DNA of 64,000 nucleotides, from positions 124,001 through 188,000 of the forward strand of contig NZ_BDCH01000028.1 in NCBI RefSeq assembly GCF_001613405.1, read 5' to 3'. This document shows, piece after piece, positions 29,579 through 39,213 of the stretch. The position numbers and the translations under genes were made by a program. Below the pieces are notes generated by a model that did not search any database, was not told the DNA's origin, and was given only the letters and a program-made list of their open reading frames with translations. Origin of the DNA: Nocardia crassostreae. GTDB lineage: Bacteria; Actinomycetota; Actinomycetes; Mycobacteriales; Mycobacteriaceae. The stretch's first letter is position 1; each line of letters opens with the position of its first letter.

Positions 29579-32500
29579 TCAGTTGCAGGGCGGATCGAAG
29601 GGGAACTGCGGGAGGTAGCGCCGCCACAGTTCTTCGGTCCACATGTTCCCGGTGACGGCGCAGATGCGGTCTGCGGCATGCTGTTCATCCCAGTCCCACA
29701 AGCGAATTGCGCCCGCGACACTGGCTCCGGCCGCGAACCGGCCGCTGGGATGGAAGGCCAGGCTCCAGGACCCGTCGGGTTCGATCAACGGGCCGTTGAT
29801 CGGTCGCGGCGCGGCCGAGTCCGAGAAATCCCAGCGCTGCACGGCCCCGTCCAGATCCGATGTCAACACGGTTCGACTGTCGGGGGCGAACCGAAATGTC
29901 ACGATCCGCCGCGTGTTCATCGCGATCGGATCGCCGAGCGCGATCGGTTCGGCCGGATCGCTGATATCCCAGCTCTGCACCATCTCACCGTCGATGACGG
30001 CCATGGTCCGGTGATCGGGGGAGAATTCCGCCCGCCCCGGCACGCCGATCCCCGGTGCACGCAGCAGTTCGGCCACCTTGCGCGGGCGGTTCGGGATGGT
30101 CAGTTCCCACCGGCTGACGATGAGTGTTGGTTCGCGTCCAGTGTCGTAGCTCCATTCCTGTGTGAAGAGCGTCCGGCTGTCGGAGCCGAAACTCTGCTCC
30201 GCCATCGTTGTTCCGAGCTTCGCCTCGATATCGATCGGTACCGGACGGGACGGATCCGAAAAATCCCAGAGCCGAAGACTGCCGTCGAATGCGCGACCGA
30301 CGAGCAATCGCCAGTCCGGGCTGACCCGCACCCCTAGACTGACCGGAAGCGACCATTCGGCGAACTGGCGAATACGCGCGGGATCGGATAAATCTAATAT
30401 CCGGCCGACGACTTCGGTGCGATGGGTCGCAATGAACATTAGGTAGCGCCCGTCCGGTGACAGCGCCGAGCCGTAATGATATGGCGGCAGCTGAAACTCA
30501 CCGCCACGCCGAGGCGCCAGCGGATCGCGGAGGTCCCATACTGTGATCCGCCCGTCCGCGGATTGAGTCACCAGACGCTCACCCGTGGCATCGAACAGGG
30601 GCGCCGCCACGTCCCCGGCGTGTCCGTTGAGTATCGACGGCGGCAGTGACCAGGTTCGAATCTCACCTCCGCCTCCGGCGGCCAGCAGCGTGCGGTCGTC
30701 CGAGGTGAATACCGCGGTGTGGGAAAGGCCCGCGCAGGGATATTCGGATCTACCGTCGCGACACGTCGACGAGCTGACCGACAACTCGTTCGTGACAAGT
30801 GTCGGAAACTCAGGCTCGGCGATGTTCCACAGAGAGATGCCTTCGCTACCGGCAATCGCCAGTACCCGCCCGCTCGGGCTGAATGTCAGCGAGTTCGCTT
30901 CGAGCGAGCCGGTGTCGAGCGATGCGCCGAGTTTGCGCGGAGCCGCGGGCGCGGTGACGTCCCAGAGGTTGACGACCGCTCTGTCGTTATTGATTTTCCT
31001 TGTCGCGTCCGACAGGGTGGCGGCGAGTGTTCTGCCGTCGGGGCTGAAAGCCAGATCGGTCACCACGCCGTTGATTCCGGCGATCCGGGTCAGGGGTACA
31101 AGGGTGGTGTCCGCCGCTATTTCGAATAGTTCGACGGCATTACCCAGGATTAGTTCGCCGCTATCGCCGTAGGTGCGGAGGACAGCCAACAGCCGCCCAT
31201 CGGGACTGGCCGCGAGAAGCGGGAGGGGGATACCGAGGGGTTCGTTCCGATAGAGCTGGTACCTCGCCCCGGCCGCTGGTGCTGCCGGATCGCTGAGATC
31301 CCACAGGGTCACATGTGTTCCGTCCATCACGGCGAGAGTCCGGCCATTGCCGACGAACGCCGCCCGCACCAGCCGCCAGGAGTTCTCCGTGGAAACGGTT
31401 CCCAGTTTGCGAGGGGCGGCAAGGTCGCGCACATCCCAGATCTGCGTGCTCATCCGCTCCGACTGGGAGGCTATCTCTCCGGTGGCCATCAGGGTGCGGT
31501 CGCGGCTGAAGGAGACGTAATCGGTATCGGGGATGAATCGGCCCAGTTGCCGCGGTCGGTATGGGTCCTGGACGTCCCACAGACCCAGCTCGCTGCCCTT
31601 GTCGATTGTCGCGAGGATGCCGTCGGCCGGGTAGGTCATATGCGAAATATCCACGGCATGAACGGGATTGGCTCGCATCAGCGGGAGCCCCTGCGTCCGC
31701 AAGAGCCGGGAATTCACGCCCTCGTCCCGCGGATGTAGTCCCCGCGCGACCAGGTACAGCTGTGCGGCCAGCGACGGGTCGGTCGGGCGCAGCTGATCGG
31801 CGGTGGCGAGCAGCGCGGTGAAGTTCCGGTCGTCGCGTCGCTGCTGGGCCAGTTCCGTTTGGGTATAGGCCGCGAAGCTGAGGGCCAATAGCGCCGCACC
31901 CAGCAGGGCCAGTACCGCCCTTGCCTGGGCCGAGCGGCGGCGCGTTCGGGTGCGAGCCGTGGTCGCGGCGGTGAGGAAGTCGGCGGCAACAGGGCCGACC
32001 GGGGGGCGGATTCGCGTTGTCGAGGGCGGTGCGCAGTCGAGTACCGCGGTACAGGAGCGACGAATCGCGGTCCTGGGCAGCCCATTCCGCGGCGTCGGTT
32101 TCCAGGCGCTGGCGAACCAGGTAGCCGACGCGGTCCTCGTCTATCCAGGTGCGCAGGCGAGGCCAGGCGGTGAGGACTATTTCGTGGGTGAGGGTGACGG
32201 CGTCGGCGTCGAGGGTGATGAGGCGGGTGCGGGCCAGTAGTTCCAGTGCGGCGGTGGCGTCTTCGGGGGCGGCGTTGCGGCGCAGAAGGTCCGGGCGTTG
32301 GGCGATGCGGCGGGTGTCGTGGGAGTCCTGGCCGACGGTGACGAGCCCGAGCAGGATTTCCTTGGCGGCGGCCTGCTGAGTGGAAGACAGTTCGGTCCAG
32401 GCGTGCTCGGCGGTTTCGGCGACCGAGCCGACCACGCCGCCCGCCTTGCGGTAGCCGGTGATGGTGAGGCGGCGCCCTTCCCGGTGCTGCCAGGTGGCGG

Positions 32501-33683
32501 CCATGACGTGGGAGAGCAGGGGGAGGGCGCCCGGGTCGTAGGTGCGGCGGCCGGGATGGCCGCCCGCACCGCACAATTCGGTGATCACCAGCTCTTCGAG
32601 GCCGGATTCCAGGTCCAGGCCGACCGCGCGGGCCGGGCACGAGATCGCTTGCGCCAGTTCGTCCGTGCGCATGGGGCCGAGCAGGTAGGCGCGGTGTTCG
32701 AGCGCCTCCTGGAGGATCAGGTAGTTCAGGCAGTGGGCGTAGAAGTCGGCGCGCAGGGCGATGACGACGGTGATCGGATCGTCGGTGCGGGTGGCGCAGC
32801 GGTCCAGGGCGGTGAGGAAGTCCTCGCGGGCGCGCTCGTCGGCGCAGGCGGTGAAGAGCTCCTCGAACTGATCGATGATCAGCAGGCGGCGGGGTAGATC
32901 CCGGCGCGGGGCCAGCGCGCTGAGCGTATCCGCCGGTGTCGGCTCGGACGCCGCCGGTCGGCCCGGCACGGCGCCGGAGTCGGGCACGGTGCCAGGGTTG
33001 GAAGAGCTTGCGGGCGTGTCCTGGTCCGTCGAGCCGGATTCTTGTTCGGTGCTGGGCGTGGGACGGGTCGCGTTCAGGAGCGCGCGGAGGGGGTGGCGGC
33101 CGGGGGTGAGGGTGATGATCTCGCGATCGTCGAAGGCCGGGGTGAGGCCTGCTGCCAGTAGGGAGGACTTTCCGGCTCCGGAGGCTCCGACCACGGCGAC
33201 TATGCCGGTGGCGTCGTGGACCAGGGCGGTGAGTTCGGTGGTGGCGCGGGTGCGGCCGAAGAAGAGGGACCGGTTGTGCGGGCGGTAGGAGTTCAGGCCC
33301 GGGTAGGGGCAGGCGGCGTCGGCTTCGTCCTCGGGATTCCAGGTGGTGGCGGCTTGCCAGAGGCGTTGCCATTCGCGGGGTTCGGCGAGTTCTCGGGTGA
33401 GTGGGCGGCCGGATTTGCGGGCCAGGTCCGCCAGGGTGAGGACGACCGGTAGTAGGGATTCGAAGCGGGCAGGGACATTTCGGCCCGCTTTCCAGTCGCT
33501 GATGCGCTGGGCGGACGCGCCGCCCGGGCGGGTGCCCTGGGCGGCGCGCATACGGGTTTCGGCGGCCGCGGCCACGCGACGCAGGGTCGGGTTGCCCGCT
33601 GCTTCATAGAGTTCGGTGAAGCGGATGGTGAAAAGTGCGCGCGGTGAACGGGTTTGCTCCCCCGTGGTGATGTCCCCCGTCAC
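29579..33683 (-). pseudogene. HTH - STAND NTPase - WD40 protein, interrupted by a 1-nt frameshift
   Basis: The frame from GTG 33683 encodes an XRE-like HTH (AQRISDWKAGRNVP), a STAND/AAA NTPase with Walker A VVGASGAGKSSLLAAG and Walker B RRLLIIDQFEELF, a winged-helix part (LTHEIVLTAWPRL) and ends its sense at DNANPPP. A run of six G (32001-32006, forward) carries one base too many. Past it the sense continues in another frame as a membrane helix (AVLALLGAALLALSFAAY) and about ten WD40-like blades marked LWDxxDPxxP. The restored protein is about 1,365 aa: cytoplasmic signalling NTPase, one helix, and a propeller after it. TACAGG lies 7 nt before the GTG. Family members act in signalling or immunity; the ligand is unknown. 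Confidence 0.82.
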
Positions 33684-33817
33684 GATCGGCCCTGTATTCG
33701 ATTGTTCCCCTCCGGCATGGGGATAACCTATCGGCCCGGTCCGCGGATTGCCGGGGCGGCGGCCGAACAATTCGCCCAGCCGCCGACCGGCATCGAGACC
33801 GCCTCTGCGAGAGCAGA

Positions 33818-34465
33818 TCACAGCACCACCGGGTCGCCGATGACCCAATCCGCCGCATCCGTCTCGGGCGAGGTGGCCTCGATGATCGTGTACGCCTGCA
33901 CCGTCAGCGGACCGCCGCAGCCTTCGACGGTGAGGCGGTAGTCCCGATTGACGATGTAGCCGCTGCCGCCCGGCGGCAGCTCCTTCTCCGCCAGCGCGAT
34001 ATCGGTGATCTTGCCGGGCGTGATCGCCAGGTCGAAGCCGATGCCCGCACCGAAACGCGGGCTGATATCGGCGCTCGCCATCGGGGTCACGCCGGTGATA
34101 TCCACGCCGACACCGATATTGGCGCCGATATCGATGCCGATATCGGCGTCGATGCTGAAGGTGACGTCCAGATCGACGGCGCAGGCCACGAAGTAGCCGG
34201 TGCGGATGGTGCCGGTGCCGCCGGTGACCGTTCCGTAGGACGTGTTGTCCAGGTACACCTCTCGGCTGGTCGGCATTCCGTTCAACGGTGCGACCGGGCG
34301 GGCCGCATTGTTCGTGTGGCCGACGGTGACGACCATGCCGTTGGGCGCGTCCAGGGTCTTCTCGTGCGGTGCCAGCGCCCAGGCGTCGGCGGTGGCGGCG
34401 AACGGTGCGCCTGCTATCAGTCCCGCCGCGGTGACGGCGGCGGCGAGAGCGGTCTTGCTGATCAT
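33818..34465 (-). CDS. MspA-family porin / secreted protein
   Basis: A 215-aa exported protein. Signal peptide: MISKTALAAAVTAAGLIAG ending near ADA. The mature part has the MspA-family pattern found in Nocardia: YLDNTSYGTVTGGTGTIRTGY, a central stretch of alternating IDADIGIDIGANIGVGVDITG strands, PGKITDIALAEKEL, GYIVNRDYRLTVEGCGGP and a terminal GDPVVL. MspA proteins form channels in the mycolate outer membrane. It ends 134 nt before the STAND gene on the same strand; its promoter region carries the twin palindromes described below. Confidence 0.82.
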   Translation of the reverse strand: MISKTALAAAVTAAGLIAGAPFAATADAWALAPHEKTLDAPNGMVVTVGHTNNAARPVAPLNGMPTSREVYLDNTSYGTVTGGTGTIRTGYFVACAVDLDVTFSIDADIGIDIGANIGVGVDITGVTPMASADISPRFGAGIGFDLAITPGKITDIALAEKELPPGGSGYIVNRDYRLTVEGCGGPLTVQAYTIIEATSPETDAADWVIGDPVVL

Positions 34466-34650
34466 GGGTGGTTCCTCCCCGAACCTCTATGCGAACCGCT
34501 GCGGTAGCGGCCTCGATGAGAAAGGTAGGGACGGCGCCGGGGTCCGGCCGAGTGTGCAAGCGGCCGGAGCACGGCGAATCCGCTGATGGGAGGGGGTGCC
34601 GCCGGATTTCCGGTCCGGTCGGGCCGGATTCGGGGTGGGCCGGGCCTGCC

Positions 34651-34663
34651 GTCCGGTCCGGAC
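34651..34663. promoter_or_regulatory. candidate TetR operator 1
   Basis: GTCCGG-T-CCGGAC, a perfect 13-nt palindrome. Flanking A on the right (GACA) mirrors the second copy at 34734. Confidence 0.55.
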
Positions 34664-34733
34664 AGGCCGGATGCGTGACCGGATTCGGCCGATATCCGCA
34701 CGGTGCGACTGCCGTGCAGGTCAGGTCAGGTTT

Positions 34734-34750
34734 TTGTCCGGACCGGACAA
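34734..34750. promoter_or_regulatory. candidate TetR operator 2
   Basis: TTGTCCGG-A-CCGGACAA, a perfect 17-nt palindrome 50 nt before the TetR start, with the same 13-nt core as operator 1, 85 nt away. This is the typical placement for TetR autoregulation; operator 1 is nearer the porin side. Confidence 0.65.
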
Positions 34751-34800
34751 GCGCGCCCGCGTAATGCCCTGGGCGGCTGTCCAGTCAGTACAGTTTCGGT

Positions 34801-35409
34801 GTGCCGACCCAGCGGGAACGACGTGAGGCGACCATTGCCAAGCTGCTCGACGCGAGTATCGCGACCATCGACGAGATCGGGTACTCGCGTGCCTCGGTGA
34901 AAACCATCGCCACGCGGGCGGGGCTGTCGTACGGGGCGCTGTTCCGGCACTTTCCGACCATGAGCGACTTCATGGCCGCCACCGCGCGGGAGGCGGTGCG
35001 GCGGCAGATGGAGGCCGTGGCCACACGTTTCCTCGAACTGACGGCCGCGGGCGGAAGCACCGATATCGGCAATGGATTCCGGGTGCTGCGCGAAGTGTCC
35101 GGGACTCCGGCGTATCACGCCATTCTGGAACTCACCATGGCCGCGCGCACGGATCTGTTCCTGCGCAGCGCGATGCAGCAGGCCATGCTCGACACGGTCC
35201 CGCTCATGATCGGGCTGCTGCGCGAAGTGTCCGGGCGCGAACTGGATCTCACCGACGAGGACCTGGTGGCGCTCACCTTCCTCGTCGCCGACGTCTTCGA
35301 CAGCGAGGTCTTCCAGCATCCGCTGCGCGAGCATCATCCGGAGATCAGCGAACGCCGGATTCCGGTGATGACGCGAATGCTCGGACAGTTCCGGCGGGCC
35401 GTCGAGTAG
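34801..35409 (+). CDS. TetR-family transcriptional regulator
   Basis: A 202-aa repressor. HTH: ATIAKLLDASIATIDEIGYSRAS, VKTIATRAGLSYGALFRHF. The C-terminal ligand domain is all-helical. GTG 34801 follows TACAGT by 6 nt. It is divergent from the porin gene and flanked by twin palindromes, so it probably represses itself and perhaps the porin. It lies upstream of, but apparently unrelated to, the PspC kinase. Confidence 0.88.
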   Translation: MPTQRERREATIAKLLDASIATIDEIGYSRASVKTIATRAGLSYGALFRHFPTMSDFMAATAREAVRRQMEAVATRFLELTAAGGSTDIGNGFRVLREVSGTPAYHAILELTMAARTDLFLRSAMQQAMLDTVPLMIGLLREVSGRELDLTDEDLVALTFLVADVFDSEVFQHPLREHHPEISERRIPVMTRMLGQFRRAVE

Positions 35410-35493
35410 CGATGTGTTCCCCGTCCGCATCAGGGACGGAATCGGGGTTGTACCTGATGCCGCCGGTCGGGGTGGCGTGCCAGTATCGAAGGC

Positions 35494-36804
35494 ATGTATC
35501 CGTCTGCGCCCTTCATGGACCCTGCCCGCGGGGTGGCCGTGCCGCCGCCGCGGTTGGCACGGCGGTCCGGGGGGCGGGTCGTGGGCGGGGTGGCCGGTGG
35601 GGTGGCCGACCATTTCGGCATCGACGCGTTCAAGGTGCGGATGGCGTTCGTGCTGCTGTCCGCGCTGGCGGGGGCCGGGATCGTCGCCTACGGCCTGTTG
35701 TGGATCTTCACGCCGAGCGGTGAGGACAAGGCCGCGCCGTCGGCGGCCGAGCGGCGGCAGGCCTTCGGGCTGGCGCTGCTCGGGTTGTCGCTGGCGGTGG
35801 CCACGGCGTGGTTGTTCAACGGATCGGCCGCGCATGTGGTGGGGCCGATCATCGTGGTGGCCATCGGTGCGGCGCTGGTGTGGCGCGAATTCGACGCGGA
35901 GGGGCCGCGGTCGGTGTTCGGACTGCCGGCGCGGCCGTCGGTGGTCACCTGGGCGCGGATCGTCGGCGGGGCGACGCTCATCGTGGTCGGGCTGGGTGTG
36001 GTGGTGCTGGCGCGCATCGATCTGAGTTCGCTGGGGTCGGCGCTGCTGGCCGTGGCGGTCACCTTGATCGGGGCCGGGCTGCTCACCGTGCCGCTGTGGT
36101 TGCGCATGGTGCGGGCGCTGAACGATGAGCGGGCGGCACGGATCCGGAACGAGGAGCGCGAGGAGATCGCCTCGCATCTGCACGATTCGGTGCTGCAGAC
36201 CCTCGCGTTGATCCAGCGCCAGGCCGAGGATCCGCAGGAAGTGGTGCGGCTGGCGCGCAGTCAGGAACGCGAGCTACGCAAATGGCTGTTCGACGACACC
36301 GGCCCGGCGCAATCCAGCCTGGCGGCGGCGCTGCGCACCATTGCCGGTGAGGTGGAGGATCAGCACGGGGTGAAGGTGACGCCGGTGACCGTGGGCGATG
36401 TGTCCATGGATATCGACGACAGCGGAACCGGCCTGCCCAAGGAACATTTCACCGCCCTACTGGGCGCGAGCCGCGAAGCCCTGGTCAATGCGGCCAAGCA
36501 CGCCGGGGTGCCGTCCATCGACCTGTTCGCCGAGGCCGAACCGCACCTGGTGAGCATTTTCGTCCGCGACCGCGGCAAGGGCTTCGACCCGAACGCCGTC
36601 GACGACGACCGCCAGGGCCTGGCCAGATCCATCCGCGCCCGCATCGAACGCCGCGGCGGCCACGTGGAAATCCAATCCGCCCCCGGCCGCGGCACCGAGG
36701 TCCGAATCACCATGCCGCGCAAGGACGGCGCCGACGACCGGATCGTGGTGCAGCAGGACGAACCGGCGGCCCCGCTGGCCGAGGAATCGTCGTTGCCGAG
36801 CTGA
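35494..36804 (+). CDS. PspC-domain sensor histidine kinase
   Basis: A 436-aa kinase. A PspC domain at residues about 20-75 (RVVGGVAGGVADHFGIDAFKVRM) is followed by four or more helices to about residue 210, a HisKA_3-type dimer region with EEIASHLHDSVLQTL (phospho-His) and an HATPase_c domain with REALVNAAKHAG and DRGKGFDPNAV. This is the MacS/LiaS-like type. It pairs with the LuxR-type regulator 102 nt downstream. Envelope stress or cell-wall antibiotics is the usual kind of signal. Confidence 0.9.
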   Translation: MYPSAPFMDPARGVAVPPPRLARRSGGRVVGGVAGGVADHFGIDAFKVRMAFVLLSALAGAGIVAYGLLWIFTPSGEDKAAPSAAERRQAFGLALLGLSLAVATAWLFNGSAAHVVGPIIVVAIGAALVWREFDAEGPRSVFGLPARPSVVTWARIVGGATLIVVGLGVVVLARIDLSSLGSALLAVAVTLIGAGLLTVPLWLRMVRALNDERAARIRNEEREEIASHLHDSVLQTLALIQRQAEDPQEVVRLARSQERELRKWLFDDTGPAQSSLAAALRTIAGEVEDQHGVKVTPVTVGDVSMDIDDSGTGLPKEHFTALLGASREALVNAAKHAGVPSIDLFAEAEPHLVSIFVRDRGKGFDPNAVDDDRQGLARSIRARIERRGGHVEIQSAPGRGTEVRITMPRKDGADDRIVVQQDEPAAPLAEESSLPS

Positions 36805-36906
36805 GCCCGGCCGTGAATGCGCCGCCGCGCGTGCGAGTCCGGGGAACAGGGCGTTGGATGTGGTACCGATGAAGGTGGATTCGGTCCGTCAATCGAGGAG
36901 TCTCAA

Positions 36907-37548
36907 GTGAGTGTCCGGGTGTTTCTGGTCGACGACCATGCCGTGTTCCGGTCCGGGGTGCGGGCCGAGTTGAGCCGGGAATCCGATATGGAAGTGGTCG
37001 GCGAGGCGGGCGGGGTGGCCGAGGCCATTGCCGGGATCAAGGCGACGGCGCCGGATGTGGTGTTGTTGGATGTGCATATGCCCGATGGTGGCGGGGTGGC
37101 GGTTTTGCAGGGTATCGAGTCCGGGCCGGTGTGCTTGGCGCTCAGTGTGTCCGATGCCGCCGAGGATGTGATCGCGGTGATCCGGGCGGGGGCGCGGGGG
37201 TGTGTCACCAAGACCATTTCCGGGCCGGAGCTGGCCGACGGCATACGGCGGGTGTCCGGTGGCGATGCGGTGTTCAGCCCGCGCTTGGCCGGGTTCGTGC
37301 TTGACTCCTTCACGGGCAAGTCTCCGGTGCCGGAGCCGCCGCTCGATCCGGAGCTCGACTCCCTCACGCCGCGCGAGCTCGAGGTGTTGCGCCTCCTCGC
37401 ACGCGGCTACACCTACCGCGAGATCGCCGAATCCCTGTTCATCTCGGTGAAAACCGTGGAAACCCACGCCTCCAACGTGCTGCGCAAGACCCAGCAGTCC
37501 AACCGGAACGCCCTCACTCGCTGGGCGCATCGCCGCCGCATCGACTGA
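36907..37548 (+). CDS. LuxR/NarL-type response regulator
   Basis: A 213-aa regulator: receiver domain (VRVFLVDDHAVFRSGVRAEL, phospho-Asp in VVLLDVHMPDGGG, Lys in VTKTISG) and C-terminal LuxR HTH (LTPRELEVLRLLARGYTYREIAE, ISVKTVETHASNVLRK). GTG 36907 lies behind GAGGAG. It is the partner of the kinase immediately upstream. Confidence 0.93.
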   Translation: MSVRVFLVDDHAVFRSGVRAELSRESDMEVVGEAGGVAEAIAGIKATAPDVVLLDVHMPDGGGVAVLQGIESGPVCLALSVSDAAEDVIAVIRAGARGCVTKTISGPELADGIRRVSGGDAVFSPRLAGFVLDSFTGKSPVPEPPLDPELDSLTPRELEVLRLLARGYTYREIAESLFISVKTVETHASNVLRKTQQSNRNALTRWAHRRRID

Positions 37549-37610
37549 CGGAATACTCGCGCCGATTCGCGGGTTCCACAGGCGGTTTCACTCGATCCAG
37601 GAGGCTTGCA

Positions 37611-37904
37611 ATGTCGAACACCGTGGAATTGACCCGCTTCAAGGTGTCCCCGGCCGATACCGAGGCCATGCTGGCGGCTCGCCCCGCCATGGTCGCCGAC
37701 TTCCGCGCCGACCGAGCGGGTTTCGTCGAGGCCCGCCTGGTGCGGCTCGCCGATGACGAGTGGCTCGACATCGTGGAGTGGCGCACGGCGGAGGACTTCG
37801 CCGCCTCCCGCGCCAAGGGGCCGAACCTCCCCGGTATCGCCGCCTTCTTCGCCACGCTCGGCGATCTGGTCAGCGATGAACTGGGGACGCTGGCAACGAG
37901 TTAG
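37611..37904 (+). CDS. antibiotic biosynthesis monooxygenase-like (ABM) protein
   Basis: A 97-aa dimeric alpha/beta-barrel protein: ELTRFKVSPADTEAMLAARPAMVADFR, FVEARLVRL, DIVEWRTAEDF. ATG follows CAGGAGG. The family covers quinone-forming monooxygenases and non-enzymatic relatives; the substrate cannot be told. It is convergent with the kinase gene, with a 4-nt overlap of the ends. Confidence 0.75.
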   Translation: MSNTVELTRFKVSPADTEAMLAARPAMVADFRADRAGFVEARLVRLADDEWLDIVEWRTAEDFAASRAKGPNLPGIAAFFATLGDLVSDELGTLATS

Positions 37905-39031
37905 AGCGCCACCAGGATCACGATAATGATCAGCAGGCCGATGAGCAGGCCGATCGCCACCGCCAGGGGACCGGCGTTGGGGCCGAGACCCGACAGGTCG
38001 AAGCCCTTCGACTTCGGTTGCGGGGCAACGGGTGCCGCGGCGGGCTGGCGCTGGGGGCGGGGGAGCGGGCTGGAATTCGGACTGCGCAGCCCGGCGGCGG
38101 AATTGCGGGCCGCCCAGGCGGGGATGGTGCCGTCCTCGGTGCGGACGGGTGCGCCCAGGATGTAGGGGGCGGTGCCGGGACCGAATGCGGCGGTGAGGAT
38201 TTCATTGCGCGCCTCGGTCATGGTGGGGCGGCGCTGGGGTGCGGGCTCCATCATGTGCAGCAGGGCTGAGGTGAGGGCGCCGGTGCGCTCCGGGGGAATG
38301 ATCTGGGCCATGGCGGCGCGTTCCACGATCACATTGCTGTCTTCGTCGAAACCGTAGGGCGGTTGACCCTCGATGGCGGTGTACAGCGTTGCGCCGAGCG
38401 AGAATACGTCGCTGGCGGTGGTCGGCTGGGCGCCGCGCGCCACCTCCGGCGGGAGATAGGCGGGGGTGCCGGTGATGATGTCGCCGATCTCGTCGGAGGG
38501 TTCACCGGTGGCGCTGGAAATGCCGAAGTCGCTGAGCTTCACCATGCCGACCTCGTCGCCGCGGTCGGCGACGAGAATATTGCCGGGCTTGATATCCCGG
38601 TGCACGATGCCCGCGGCGTGCGCGGTGGCCAGGGCGTCGGCGACCTGCGCGCCGATCTGCGCGACCTCGATGGGCGAGAGCATGTCCACCAGCGACAGCG
38701 CCTTGGCGACGCTGCGCGAGGGCAGGTACTCCATGACCAGCCAGGGTTCCCCGGCCTCGAGCACCACGTCGTATACGGCGATGGCGTGCTCGTGTGAGAG
38801 TTTGGCCGCGACCCGGTCTTCGCGCATGACCTGGCGGCGGACCTGATCGGCCTCCTGCTCGGTCAGCCCGGCAATGGAAAGCACCTGCTTGATGGCCACA
38901 TCGCGCTTGAGCATGCGGTCGTGTGCCAGCCACACCGCGCCCATGCCGCCGCCACCGATCTTCGACTGGAGGCGATAACGGCCGACGACCAAATAATCGG
39001 GGCCGACGATGGGGCGGGCGAGTTCGGTCAC
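37901..39031 (-). CDS. membrane Ser/Thr protein kinase
   Basis: A 376-aa Hanks-type kinase. Gly loop GGGGMGAVWLA, VAIK lysine, HRDIKPGNIL catalytic loop, DFG (LSDFGISSA) and GTPAYLPPE. After the kinase domain there is a Pro/Gln-rich linker and one C-terminal helix (AVAIGLLIGLLIIIVILVAL) with almost nothing outside, so there is no PASTA or other sensor domain. GTG 39031 follows TACCCT by 6 nt (leaderless). Substrates unknown. Confidence 0.9.
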   Translation of the reverse strand: MTELARPIVGPDYLVVGRYRLQSKIGGGGMGAVWLAHDRMLKRDVAIKQVLSIAGLTEQEADQVRRQVMREDRVAAKLSHEHAIAVYDVVLEAGEPWLVMEYLPSRSVAKALSLVDMLSPIEVAQIGAQVADALATAHAAGIVHRDIKPGNILVADRGDEVGMVKLSDFGISSATGEPSDEIGDIITGTPAYLPPEVARGAQPTTASDVFSLGATLYTAIEGQPPYGFDEDSNVIVERAAMAQIIPPERTGALTSALLHMMEPAPQRRPTMTEARNEILTAAFGPGTAPYILGAPVRTEDGTIPAWAARNSAAGLRSPNSSPLPRPQRQPAAAPVAPQPKSKGFDLSGLGPNAGPLAVAIGLLIGLLIIIVILVAL

Positions 39032-39137
39032 GGGTGCAGGGTAGCGGAAAACCATCCTGACTGGCCTGGTTCGCTGCCCGAGGTTTGCACCACTGCCCCT
39101 TGACGCGCGTCCAGGCTCGAGTTCTACTATGCGTGAA

Positions 39138-39153
39138 TCGAACATATATTCGA
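39138..39153. promoter_or_regulatory. LexA box upstream of imuA'
   Basis: TCGAAC-ATAT-ATTCGA, one base away from the actinobacterial SOS box TCGAAC-N4-GTTCGA. It lies 60 nt before the imuA' ATG and implies LexA-repressed, damage-inducible expression. Confidence 0.88.
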
Positions 39154-39213
39154 TTACGGTAAGTAGCTGAATTGGTGCTGGGGTTCCCGTCGGTTGAGAG
39201 AGGTGGTCGATAG

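Larger units (their letters stand above)
34466..34800. other. divergent control region between MspA porin and TetR gene
   Basis: A 335-nt gene-free stretch rich in CCGG words (TCCGGTCCGG, GGCCGG). It contains two copies of a GTCCGG-A/T-CCGGAC palindrome, listed separately, and the -10 box TACAGT (34789-34794) for leaderless TetR. Confidence 0.6.

Noticed and set aside
30000-31880. Internal direct repeats in the WD40 region as DNA repeats
   Set aside because: Similarity is the LWDxxDPxxP blade motif in protein; DNA copies are diverged and part of the coding sequence.
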